This document shows positions 35,776 to 47,800 of a stretch of DNA of 64,000 bases, in pieces. The stretch is from Phoebastria nigripes. Taxonomy: Eukaryota > Chordata > Aves > Procellariiformes > Diomedeidae. Under the pieces are notes generated by a model, which was not told the DNA's origin, made no database searches, and saw nothing but the letters and a program-made list of their open reading frames with translations. Location: positions 62,001-126,000 of the forward strand of contig JAYKAV010002661.1 of NCBI GenBank assembly GCA_035582835.1, in the 5' to 3' direction. Made by a program: the position numbers and the translations under genes. Within the stretch, counting starts at the first letter, position 1. Each line of letters opens with the position of its first letter.

Positions 35776-38700
35776 TTCAGCTGTCCAACAGATTCACATT
35801 CCCCCTCCTTGGCACATCATTGACATGCATTTTTATACGGGAAACTATTTTTGTGTGTTCCCAGTGGGATTTAAGCACCTTGGGGTACACCGACACTGCC
35901 AGGTAAGTGTGGCTGGAAACCTGCTCTGCAGATTGGCCTCTTTTACTCCCCACACTGAAGACCTCACTCAGCAGGATGCCTCACCTGGGCTTCAGCCCTC
36001 CGGTATATGATACAACAGTACAGCCCCACCTCTTACCCACATGGCCTGGCAAGGGCACGTCCACTTGCATTCCCACATGCTTTGATGGTAAATACACCAA
36101 GGTCTACTTTTCCTACAAATAGCGTGGATCCTCTGAGCAGAAGCTGCAAAAGCAGAGAGGCTCCAAGCAATTTTAGACCTGCTTTCCATGTCCTGGTGCA
36201 AAAGTAACGTGAGTGTTTCAGGCCTTTTAGGATGCCTCCAAATGGAGGCAGGTATTTTAATAACAAGTGCTGATGAAGCAGGGATGCAGCAGCCAGGCTC
36301 TTTACCTTGTGTTGAACATCTATAAGGTAATTTAATGATGATGTGGAGGTGTAACAATGCCAGGGCTGACTTTGCAGCTGGGATTGCCCATGCGTTTTTT
36401 ACAAAGGAGAACTACCTGAGGCTCCTAGTAAATTATTAACTAATAAACGAAAATCAGTTTTTGAAGTAGGAAGGGAAGATGTTGTCACACCTTTCGAGAG
36501 GAAGCCATTAGGCAGTTGAAAGGAAATAGGTAAGGACCAGAAAGGCAGAATATGGGTTTTGACCAAGCCTATTAAGAGATCATTATGATTGTTACCCTAG
36601 ATAGGGTTCCTGAATTTAGTTGATTAATATAATATTAAATTCACACTCCTCTCTTTTTTTCTTCTTTCTTTTTTTATTAATCTAGTGTAGCAAGACATCT
36701 GTGCTAGGCTGTCCTGAGGGTCACAAGAGACTAAGTCTCCTCTTTCTGAAATTCCTCTCCCAGATCAATCAGATGCTTTTCTTCTGTGAACAAATAACCT
36801 CACTTACTTTGCATTCCCTGGCTGCAGTCCTCCTCCTGAAACTCAACTGTCTAACGTTACTCCTGTTTTGGAGAAGGCTACACAAGGCTGCTCTCATTTG
36901 CTAGTGAAATACTGACTGTGAAGAAGAAGTGGTATCTGAGAAAGGCATGGAGCAGGCGCGCTACTGCTGGGTCTCTGCCCTTCCCTGCAACCTGGAACCT
37001 GCTCATGGCACGGGCTGCCCCTTTTTCAATTTATTTTGTCTTTGTCATTCCTGAAATAAATTAAGCGATGAGGTTTGCTTGATCAAACATGTAAACATGC
37101 GCTCTGGTGTTTGTGTCTTACCTCTCCTCCTGGCTCCTCCTGTCCAGCCACATCCTGCTCCAGAGGGTACTCAAGCCCAGGGCAAAGACCAATAATTGTT
37201 GGTTTCAGTTAATTTAATCCACTGAACCACTCTGCTCTCGGCCAAGGTGAGCACTGTCACTCCCGGCGCTNGGCTCTTCTGGAGGGTTTCTTCTCCCTTC
37301 TCCGTTTGAGCTGGAAGTGCTTTTCTGTAACTGATGTCCTGAAGAAATTTAGCTAAAATGAGTGTGTTACAACAGAAATTCTGTTTTGAAGAGCTGGCAT
37401 TTTCCAGTGAAAAAAAGTGCCATTGTCATTTATGGTGAGCAGAGAACTTGTTAAATGCAAGTATGGGCCAGACAAAGTACTGTTGTAATGCACAAGGTAA
37501 ACTCACTTCTCTGCTCTTTCTTGGCATTTGTACCGTCCCTTGATCCTGACTGCAGACTTGAGGCTCTGCTGGGATCCATATAAACTCTTTTCTCTGGCTT
37601 GAACATAGTTTTCTTGCCTAAGGCAGTAATTGTCTTTGGGCAGATGATTGTTTTGACTGTACTTAAATGGGGCTAGACTCAGTTGCTTTTCAGACGAGTT
37701 GGTCACTCGGAGGGAGCGTGCAGTAGGTTTTACAGCAGTACTGTGCTTCCTTTGCATCCTGTCTCATTAATGGAGTTGTCTGTGGGTTTTGAAAGACTCT
37801 TACCCTCAGGAACACCTACAATTAAAATGTCAGATTTTATGCTTGTTTTTAATAATGCTTTCTAAGCTGACCCACATTGGTGCAAAAACTTCTGCCCTCA
37901 CTGGCCATGGATGGGTCTCATCTTCCTCCTTGGGAGTATTTAGGTGCTCAGGGCCGAGGAAACCACCATGCAATTCCTGCAATTTATAGCAGAAGTTAAT
38001 GTCCCTGGCATACCCTGAGAGTGTAGCCTGTTATTAAGAGATTATAAAAATAAGAAATGTTCCTGATATATTCAGGCTACCTTCAGTAATGACCTCAGAC
38101 CTTGAAAAGTCTATAATCTGCACCCAGAGAGCTTGCTGGGAGGGAGCACTGCAGCTGTGTCCTGTGGTGACACTTCTTTCATTCTCTTTCTTGGGAATTT
38201 AGGTGTTTTATATTTACTTACTTGCCTTTTTTTTTCCCTTCTGCTACAAATGTTTGGTGAGAGGAAATTGCAATTGCCTTCTTCCACCCTTCATTTAAAC
38301 AACTGTGATGTTAGTTCTCTATATCTCAAATCAACCTACCAGACCAGTGTGAGACTGAATATATACACTGGATAATTTATCTTTCTTATGATAACACTAA
38401 AGCTTTTAAAGAAAGAGCTCTCTTTCTTATTTCTTTCCCTCTCTGTACAGAGAAGATGCAGAGGAGATAGACTGGGCAGTCTAAGGCCTCATGCCAGTAA
38501 AAATTTGGGTGTGGAATTTGAAGTTACTTACAGAGCAATCTCACAGGAGCACAGGAGCGAGGCAGTCTTCCCTGGATTCAAAGTCCAGTCCCTGGCTATT
38601 GCAGCCACCACCATCATGTCATCCCTTAGTGCAGTGCAGTGTTTCACCCTGCTACTTCCACACAAAGCTGTTCCACCCTGGGTACCCCCTTATCATTACT

Positions 38701-39119
38701 TACTTGACTTGTACATACATGTCCTTGTGTCAATATTGCCCTTTTGTTTAAAGGCTTAAGGGGATTATTTCTAAGATTTGGTCAGTCTCTCAGCTTTCTT
38801 TGAAAAAACCCGACTGGTGAAAGTCTTATAAAAAACAGCCTGGATCAATAGGATGATTATCTTTGAAAGCACACAAGGAAGGAGACTTTCCTGCATCGAT
38901 GATAAACTCTTACATAGCTGTTAAAGTGTTTCTAAGATCACATCTGAGGTCAAGTCACACTACACCCTAGTATACTAAGTTAAGATTGTGTGTAAACCTA
39001 TGCAAGGCCAGTATTTCAGTTGTTATGTGATGCAGTGGCTTTTCTTCCTCTTCCTCCCTTTCAAAGCAAGTCAGTGGCAAGGAAAGGAGGAAGGACATTA
39101 AGATAGTTCCCTCGTATAC

Positions 39120-39260
39120 CCGGTGCTGCTCTATAACAGACGGTTTTATAGGACAGGCTCAGATTTCCTGACATCATCGCCTGACGCCTCATGTTGCTGA
39201 AGCTGTGTGATGCAGCCGTGATTTGCTATTGCATCATCCCACGTCATTGGTGTCTGCATT
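39120..39260. promoter_or_regulatory. CpG/CRE-containing patch, possible regulatory element
   Basis: Within AT-rich surroundings this patch carries several CpGs and AP-1/CRE-like words: TGACATCATCGCCTGACGCC, GCATCATCCCACGTCATTGG. No repeat or open frame explains it. The regulatory role is inferred. Confidence 0.25.
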
Positions 39261-42200
39261 TACACCAGTGAGCCAAACAGGACCAGGGCACTGGCTCAGG
39301 CAGTGGCACATGTGCATATTAAGCTTCCCAGTTAGACTTGGTCTCATGGTGACCAGCCTCTCCCAGGAAAGGGATGGACAAATTTTGGGGAGACAGCATA
39401 GGCCAGGGGCTGTTCCAAATAGGTAATTTAGACCTGGACAACCTGTTTAAGGATAGGAGAGTTTAGCCATATGGCCCCAAGCCATGTGCCCCTTTCCTGG
39501 TCTGTTTAATTCACCTTTGAACTATAGCTCCTACATTCAACTAAGTTAACATTTGTTGCATCAGCTAAGAAAGCCATTCTGTCCTCATTTATGACCAAAT
39601 TTTTGAAAACAGCTGCCTGACTCAACAGCTGCAACTGCCTACGAATGCCAGAAACGTGTTTATTACTTGGACACATCACTTTTGCAACCATCTGAGTTTT
39701 GCAAAGTATGAAACTGCCCTGAAAGGTTAATTTGTGATTACCAGTGTCTAATTGCAGGCAGAGATGTGGAACATGAATTTGCAAAGCTATTTGCAGAGGT
39801 CACTCTGCAGTGCATTGCCTTCTTGTGCTATGTAAACCTGCAAAAAACCAAAGCAGGACATGTTACAGTGCTGACGTTGCAATGATGAACAGATAGGTCA
39901 GAGGCAAATTTAAACAGTGAGGTTAACATCCTTGGCCAAAATGATTCTTCACATCACTGCAGACAGCATAAAATCACTCTCCATTCTTCTCTTTCTACAT
40001 AATAACACTCATGCTTTTTTAAAGTGCATGTATATTAAGAGAAACTCATCTGAAATATAATTGCAAACTGTTGGCTCTGTTCTTCTATTCCACTTTATTT
40101 AGAACCACTCAAGGCTTATCAAATTATGGCTGAAATTCTCAGTTGGCTGTTCATTGCATCACATATTTCATGTGCGTGAATTTGCAGTACACAAACTTAG
40201 TGGTCTAGATTTTATCTGCTTTATATTCACATCTTCTCCCATTGATCCCTACACACTGCTGAATTTTGCTGCCAGTTGCACACAGCTTGTCCTAGTAAAA
40301 TCAGTCATTATACAGTTTCAACTGCTTTCCCCTAGCTGTAACAAGATAGTATTTGAGAGATGAATGTTTTTGCAAACTTTCAGCAACAAAGCTCTTTAAC
40401 TCTTCTCACTTAGAGAACAGTCAAAGTAAGCTAGAAGCTCACAAAGTCAATCATCATCTTGTAATCTACCTATCTGAAATATTATTGCTGATATCTATGT
40501 GGCCGCCAATCACAACTGCATCTGAGAGCCTTGCAAACTTTGTTGTGCAACATCCCAATTTTCGGGGAGGTATTATCCTTCCTGTTTTAGAAAGGAAATG
40601 CCCTGAGGCATGTTCACAGTGTTTGGCTGGCAGAAGATTCATTGTGTCCACACTACAAACCAGACTGATGCTGGACAGTTGCATTAATATAGGTCCAGGT
40701 CCAGGTTTAATAACCTGTCATTCAACAGGGAGGTAAATGATTCGGGCTGCCCTCAGCAGCACCCTATCTGCATCTCTGCAGCTTCAGGTTTAGGGAGGCT
40801 TCCACCTCCCAGAAAAGACACCTTATAAATATACCTTTTGTGTTCCTTTAAGCTCAGGGCTGTTGTTATGGACTGAGAGCGTAGCACGGACAAGCAGAGG
40901 GAAGCTGGGGTCAGCTCAGGCCGTGGCAGGAGGCAGCTGCTCCATTTGTGCATAACTAGGGTTAACGTTGGCTGCAGATGGCCAGAATATCAAAGCAGAG
41001 CTTGGTATATTCAGTCATCCAGAAATGGATGTTTCCTATATGTCAACAAAGTGGAAAGCATGTGAGTATCGCAGGAGCAGACCTGTGAGTTAAAATGACA
41101 ACAGAACCTGTCGGCTGGAAAAAGCATCCAGGAGTGAAGTTGTGCCATTGCTCAGCTCAGAAACCCCATAGCAGCCTCTCCGCTGGCTGGGAGCAGAGCA
41201 CATCTCAGAGGCTGGGAAACACTTGAAGGTCCTGTCCCTCATCGTCCCTTCCCCTCAGCTCCCTGTCCTTGCTGCAGTGAAGCCCACTGGCTTGAGCCAG
41301 TGCCCTGCAGAGTGCAGAGCTAAGCACACCTGCACATAGGGCTGGTGCAGAAAAGCCAGGCTCTCTGCGCTGCTTTCTTTGTCAGTAAGATGCTGAGGAG
41401 CCCGAGCACTTAATGACCATCTAAAAGTCAGTCTGTAAAATAAGTATTGTTTATTTAACTGTAATTTTCAGGCAGACATATTTTAACATAGATTTTATAC
41501 CCAAGACTACTCACTGTGGAATTTCCACATGGAGAAATTCTCACTGTGAATTGCCTGCAGCAGCAGCGTTGCTCACAATTTCTACCAGCTCAGCCACACT
41601 GCACCCTTCAGGGCCGTCAGCTCAGCTACAGGAACTACTGCCACTGACTGCTGGGAAAGCTTCTACAGATGCACTCCATTCACAGACTACCAGTGAGAAA
41701 ACCAGAGTAAAAGCTCATAATTTCTGGCGAGGCAGAACGTCGTTTACAGCAGTTTAGAAGAGCCCTAGTTAGTGCTGCTGCTGGAGAAGGCAGCAAGATC
41801 ATTGGCTCTGCATTGGCTTAGCATGGCATGGGCTCGGGATCCTGTGCATGCTCTTCCCACCTTAATTTAAAAAAAAAATGTGAGAGGTGGTGAGTATTCC
41901 TGCTAACCCCATTCTGCACAGAGGTTTATGGGCTGCAGTCAGTGATGCAGATAACAGCTAACAGCGGGGGCTGGAATTTCAAAGGGCAATGAAAGGTGAG
42001 ATGGCAGCTCCTAGACATCTCTTCCTCAGCCCAGGAAGCAGCCCTTGAGCTATGGGTGATACACTCTTTGGAGAAGAAGTACCCATCTTCTTCATATGTT
42101 GATTCCCTGATTGTCGGAATAGCCAAAATATGTTTCACTTTCCAGTTCTTTTAAGAGAGATAAAGGCAAAACTGTTAACAGGATCAACTTTAAAACTGAA

Positions 42201-44399
42201 CAAGGAGAAGTTTTTTTACCACTAAAATAAAATAGTCTCAGGTTATAAACATAACTCTGCTTTTTGTCTTCTCCATGAGGTATGTTCCCCCAGCAAGAGA
42301 ATCTGAACCAATCCATTCAAAATCTCATTCATGAGAAAACAGAGAGGTGCTGGGAGGCACTGCTACTGCACGGTACTAGTAGTAACTATAAACAGGGTCT
42401 TAGGAAAAAGGCAGTAAACATTTGAAAGATCTCCATTTCAGAAAGGACTCAGATATTTCAATAGGAGGTATGTCTCCCTCCTACTTTCACTCAAGTGGTG
42501 TTTACTTCAGCTAATGGAAATAGTCTAGCTATGCAGCCTTTTCGTATGCTGGGTGGCGAGTGTGGAGAGCAACTGGGTCAGGGTGTGCCTCCTGCCTTTT
42601 CCATGAAGTGTGTCTTTTGTTTATATTGTATTGCCAAATTATGTCAGGGAAGTTGTGTGTATGTGTCTGACATCGATCGGGACAGCCCTCTCCCAGCGTG
42701 GTCCTCTGCGATTAAAAAGAATTCTCTTAAAGGTCAGGGGTATGACCACCGGTGGCACAGGGACAGCCCCAGAGATGGGTGCTCTCCTCATTCAACATCA
42801 CCTGAACCATACTGATTTAAGAATATGTGTATAAATATTTTAGGGTCACTGCTAGCAAGTGGGGTGAGGCTGAGATTTCTGAAGCCAGTTCAGGTGCCCA
42901 GGGGCCTTTGAAACATGCAGGGTTTGCATGGCAGGATTCCAGGGGGCTATGAAGTGCCATCAGTTCGACTCCTGGCCAAACATCAAACGTTCTCCCATAG
43001 GTGTTAACAAGTGGATACTGATTCTTGTTGGTACTCACCATCTTGCACGTGGAAGTGAAATGCCCACACAGCTATGCAATGAAAGGAACTGCTGTGGAAG
43101 CAATGTTAAACTTGTGATCAAATTATCAGGTCTAGTCATTCTGCAAACAAGTGGACATCTGTGTGCTCTCTCCCAAGGGTACTTGTACTCATTACATCTG
43201 CAAACCCTGTGTGATTGTTGCAATGATGGTATAAAGAGCAGCCCTTTCTGTGGTATTTCAATCCTCAGCTTTTAGTTTGTGCTGGAGGAGAAAGGAGGGT
43301 GGAGTGCAGGGAGTTGCCTCACCTCTTGGGAGACTGGGAGAGTTGTTTTCAGTGAGGGTTCATGCTGAGGTTTGGGGTGGGAGTGGGGAAGAAGGAATTT
43401 CTTATCTGCACCTGAAGAGATAACTTAGCTGAAGAAACTTCTTTGCACATCTTAGTGTGTTACTGCCAAGGTAGTTTGTAATTTACTTTTACAACGTCTT
43501 CATCCAACAGATACAGTGGCAGCCTCAATATTTGAGTAATGCAACCTCCATTCAGATTGAAACTGTAGTCTTTTCTATAAAAACCTTCAGAATAATAACT
43601 CTCTCTTGTACTGCCCTGTAGAGCTCCAGGATGCTCTTCCTGCTGTGTAGCTCTTCAGCAGCTTCCTCCCTGAACCCCCTGCAAGGCTATAAGAGGATGC
43701 CCCAGCCTCACCCAGGCTCCTTGCTGAAAAGGGCTTGGGCACGCACAATTTTCCCAAATGTCTGAGAAGCAAACCCAGGCATGCAGGCTGCAAGGAGTTA
43801 TAGCACACTCCAGCCAGACCAAGATATAGATAAAGGACTAAGACAGACCCACAGTCTAGATATAGTCAGAGACAAGTTTATGCATATCTCCATCTCACCT
43901 GCACTGAAAATGAGAACCATGGGGCCTCATTGTCAGCAAGCAGAAGAGAACTTTCCCCACCTAGTTCCAGGAGCTATGTTAATGCAAGATAAAATGCTGG
44001 ATCCTTTAAGGAAAAAAATAATCGAAGGGATAGCTTCATCAGCAAAGACAATTGATAAGCATAGGCATGTATGTGTACATTCAGCTCTGTGAAGAAAAGT
44101 TCCCTATAAAATGGCTGTGCAGCCTGCTGGCACATGAAGTTGAACACTTTTGACATACATTTGCCAGTTTGTATGGCCATATGCACCAGATTCGAGACCT
44201 TGTGTATGAGAGAAACTGACAAATAAGCTTATAAAGATATTCAGTTAAGCCACAGCAAGCCCTCACATTTGGTCATGCTCATACTTCAAGAGTCTTGTTC
44301 AGCCTAGCTGGCATTGATTCTTGCATTTAAGATCAGCTAAAATCTTGTCTGGTATCAGATTGGTTATATCACATCTAGGCCTCTGATAGAGTCGTACCT

Positions 44400-44525
44400 A
44401 GGGCACAGCTGGGAGACAATCCCTCATATCACAGATGGAGGAGAAATGAGGCACCGGAGCACATCCTGAAGGAGTCTGATAAATATGGGTTCAGTCTCTA
44501 GCTCTAAATCCTATGATAAGACATT
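44400..44525 (-). repeat. MIR-like SINE fossil (antisense)
   Basis: The + strand reads like an antisense MIR: CACAGATGGAGGAGAAATGA then GGCACCGGAGCACATC, AATATGGGTTCAGTCTCTAG and CATTACTCACTGAACTATC. This corresponds to 'cagatgaggaaactgaggcacagagagg..gggttcaaacccag..tgctcttaaccactatac'. It is diverged. Confidence 0.5.
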
Positions 44526-45114
44526 ACTCACTGAACTATCTCCTAACTATTCCTTGATTAAACAAATGAGCATCCAAATAGTATTTTTTCTGAAGATTGA
44601 ATCCATTCCAAGTAACACATGCATTTAAACACTCCCAGTGTCAGCAATGTTGTGTAAGACTATCCCTTCATCTACAAATGTGATTTTTAATGTAAGAGTC
44701 TCTTGCTAATCTAGGACTGACAAACGGGATTACTTCAAAATGAGAGAAAACAGAAATGAGCATATGTTTCTACCAGAAAAACACACCTGCTCACTGCCAT
44801 GAAAGAGCAGGTCCACAAAAAAGTCACTTTGACGCCTTAAATCAACATCTCTGTTGGATCCGGCTTTAGACATCCACTCCGATGCTGTATGACCAATGGA
44901 CACCTGAATGCCCCTAAACACCCAAGACTTTGTCCATGGACATGGACAAGTTACGTTCTGACACCACCAAGCTGTGCAGAGACCAGACAAATGCCTAAGG
45001 CCGAGGGATGCTCAGACTCTGCTTTCCCCTGTCTGTTGCTTGAAGGACACTCTCTACTTCATCTTCTCAGAGGGCTCCTAAAAACAAAGCAGCTGTTCTC
45101 ACTGTTTTCCCTCC

Positions 45115-45250
45115 CTAGCTTAGGGCACTGTCCTGCAATCTAGGAGACCCAACGTTAAAGCCCTATTTTACCTTGCTCAGAAAGGGGCCAGCAGCCAGAT
45201 CTGGTGGGAGATGTAACATTTAGGGAATCAGAGGTGAGCTCTTCCTTTGA
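45115..45250 (+). repeat. tRNA-derived SINE-like fossil
   Basis: TTAGGGCACTGTCCTGCAAT and CTAGGAGACCCAACGTTAAAG resemble the tRNA-like head 'gggcactcgcctgg..gggagacccaggttcaagtcc' with degraded A and B boxes. The rest is diverged. Confidence 0.45.
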
Positions 45251-45294
45251 AGTAAGTCCACTCTTCAAGAATAAATAAACAATAATGAGATCAG

Positions 45295-45450
45295 AAAACT
45301 GTCACTTCATAGCACAGTGGTTAAAACANTTAGCAGAGATGCAACAGGACAAGCCAAGTACCTTCCCTGAATCTTGAGTTACACAAACTGGAGCCAGGAG
45401 GACAGGGTATCCAGCAATGCAGAAGTGAGGATACTCCCTGTGGACATGCG
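45295..45450 (+). repeat. MIR-like SINE fossil
   Basis: CATAGCACAGTGGTTAAAAC resembles the MIR 5' tRNA-like head 'gtagcatagtggttaagagc'. The downstream part is poorly preserved and contains one N. Confidence 0.4.
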
Positions 45451-46009
45451 AAATCTGGACTCAAGGTCCTAATTCAAAGTGGGTGGAATGGGGAATTCCT
45501 GCACAGCTCAGGTCCTTGTGAAGGAGAGCTCTCACCCTGTAACAGGGCTGTCTCTTTTGCTTTTGAATCCTTTACTGGAGCTGTGGGTTGAGGAATCGCT
45601 AATGGAAGAAGGTGCCTCCCCCATATAGTCTGTGCCCGTACCTAGGCACAGACTACCTTCTTGGCAAATCTTCCTGCCTAGCTTTGCAGGTCCTTGCCAG
45701 CTTGCTGGGCTCTCAGGGTAGGACTTCCGGCTCTGGTACAGAAATCTCTGGAAGACCATGGGGAGCAATAGCAGTCAAGCTACAGTGCTCAGCAGAGGAT
45801 GAAAACCAGCAAAATACCCTTCATTTAGACAAGATACCTATTCAGTCTGCATAAAGCTGCTCAGTAGGCAGGTTGAAGCCAGCTCAGGTAAGTGTGTGTG
45901 TTGCAATGGCAGGTGCAGTATAGACAGCCCATCTCCCTCTGTACAGCACATGGGGAGGTACAGGGCTAGGAATTTCCCAGGGTGTCAGGCATGAAGCACC
46001 ACAGTGTCA

Positions 46010-46240
46010 CACAGGGCTGCGTGAGCTGGCTGCAAATGCAGATCTCTCCAGCGACAGTGGCGCTGCGTCCAGCCGATTTACCAGCCCACTTCTCCACGCG
46101 GCTATTTGTGCGTGGCACCGCTGTGTCTCGTTGCCTCCACGACTCTCGCTCGTCTGCATACAGGGACGTGGGGATGCTCCTGCTGCCTCTGCACTGCTCC
46201 AGACAGTGGGTGCTGCCTGCCACATGCTGCAGCCCTGCAG
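46010..46240. promoter_or_regulatory. Second orphan CpG cluster
   Basis: More than a dozen CpGs fall within about 140 bases (GCGACAGTGGCGCTGCGTCC, CACGCGGCTATTTGTGCGTGG, CACGACTCTCGCTCGTCTGC). The flanks are CpG-poor. Frames are open on both strands, as expected from composition. It could be an orphan CpG island or distal regulatory element. Confidence 0.3.
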
Positions 46241-46559
46241 GCACGTTTCTGTTTGTACATTGAGGATGGGAGGAGCAGGCTGACATCTAACTCGAGAGAC
46301 AGAGGCATTAGGCAGCAGAGCTTTTGAAAATGAAGTGCTTTACAAGAACTAATCTCCTTCCTAGCTTCTCGGCAAACAAGAGTGAAAAGAAAGGCTGGAA
46401 CAGTTGTTGCCTGGACTTGGACAACAACTCCTCCCGGTCCTGTTAGCAAGCATCGGGCCCTCTGTGCCAGGGCGCGAGTGGCTGTGCAATGCCTGGCCCT
46501 CGCACAAGCTCTGACACTGCCTAAAAATTACACGAGGGCTTGGGAGTGCCTTCGAGTGC

Positions 46560-47800
46560 AGAACACAAATTATGAATAAAGTGACTTCAGAGAGACTTCA
46601 ATGAGCTTTCATGTACTGACACCCTGGAGACAGTTTGCCTGCCTTCGCCAGCAATTACAGCCTGGAGTCAATCACTTTTGTCAGCCTTTTTCTGTCAGAG
46701 GAGGCAACAGCCGCAGGCCATAGTTTTAAAATGTCTTGTCTCAGTGATGACTGCCTCAGGCCACCTTTCCCTCCCTGTGCTCCCCCTCTGCCTGTGGGAC
46801 ACAAGGCGTTCCAGCTGCCTTTCAGTTCAAAGATTAGTTTGAAAACTTAGCTTTGGTGAGTCAGTGTTTGGTGATTATTTTTTGTGGTCCATTTTTTTGA
46901 ATACAAAGTGCTGTGACATCTGTGAATGGCAGTTTCCTTCCCCTCCGGCCCCAGCCTCAGATGCCCATGTGGGATGCTCAGGTGGGCATCTGGCATGTTT
47001 CNGTCCTTCTGACCCAGGTTAGCTTTCTTCAAGCCAGTTACTAAGTTAGTCCTCGGAGACAAATGTGGGGAATAAAAGAAGGAAAGAAAAAAAAGCCTCT
47101 CAAGATTTAATCATCCCCAAGGGTAAAGCAATGTGCAATTGGTAAGAAGGGTCACTGAGGGTCAAGAGGATTCAGGGAGGAAAGTGCCTTTCATGAGGAA
47201 TTGCAAATGTTTACTTTAAACAAGTATTTAAAAAGTCAAGATCCTGAAAGAAGCCATATATTTCGATTTTGAGACCAATTAGTCTGCCTCATCTGCAATT
47301 TATTCTGTGGACTTTTGGCCTTTCACTTCTTCTGAAGGCAAGGAGGCTAATATGCCAGCACAATCCCTGATAGGCAAGGGAAAGCTGGGGCAGCTGCCTG
47401 AAATGATTTTTAGGGATGCACTTGAGAACGCTTTTCAGAAATGATACAAAGATTGACTGCACAAAGAAAAGAGGAATTTGACTATGTCTTTTTGGTGGAG
47501 GAGAGCTCTGGCAGTCAGCACATCACAGCACTAATCTCTTCGTGTTTTGTAATGCTCTTTGATAACGAGAGACCTTGAGAATTTGTTAGGGCTTTGTTTG
47601 CATATCTAATCATTCTGTTTTCCCTCTTGCCTTTCCACAAGGGCTATTTGAGTTTTTTTAACTTCAGGAAGGTGTTTTTCAGCATGCAGGATGTCACGAG
47701 AAAATGAAAACATGTCATGAATAATTGATGTCACTCCATGAATCCCACTAGCAGCATTTTATTTGATATTTGGCCCCTGTCAAAGCATGTAGCCTCTAAA
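46560..47800. promoter_or_regulatory. Candidate distal enhancer region
   Basis: This repeat-poor kilobase contains TCF/LEF-type sites TTCAAAG (46826-46832) and CTTTGAT (47557-47563, minus-strand ATCAAAG), an octamer-like TTTGCATATC followed by TAATCATTCTG near 47600, and many homeodomain cores. Composition is even and no SINE is recognisable, in contrast to the flanks. It lies about 27 kb downstream of DACT2. Regulatory function is inferred. Confidence 0.35.

Larger units (their letters stand above)
31501..40000. other. Downstream gene-free DNA, part 3
   Basis: No gene is supported. The longest sense frame, 35540-36010, has no recognised domain and includes a short tandem repeat. The segment contains an ATT/AAC microsatellite (32597-32624), two repeat-poor enhancer-like blocks (33130-33500 and 33780-33970), and a CpG/CRE-containing patch at 39120-39260. 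Confidence 0.5.

Noticed and set aside
35540..36010. 156-codon + frame
   Set aside because: It contains a minisatellite and no known motif. A chance frame is most likely.
44930..44949. Nine-base inverted repeat TTGTCCATG-GA-CATGGACAA
   Set aside because: It is a perfect but very short palindrome with no associated T-run, element end or conserved context. This length is expected by chance in 64 kb.
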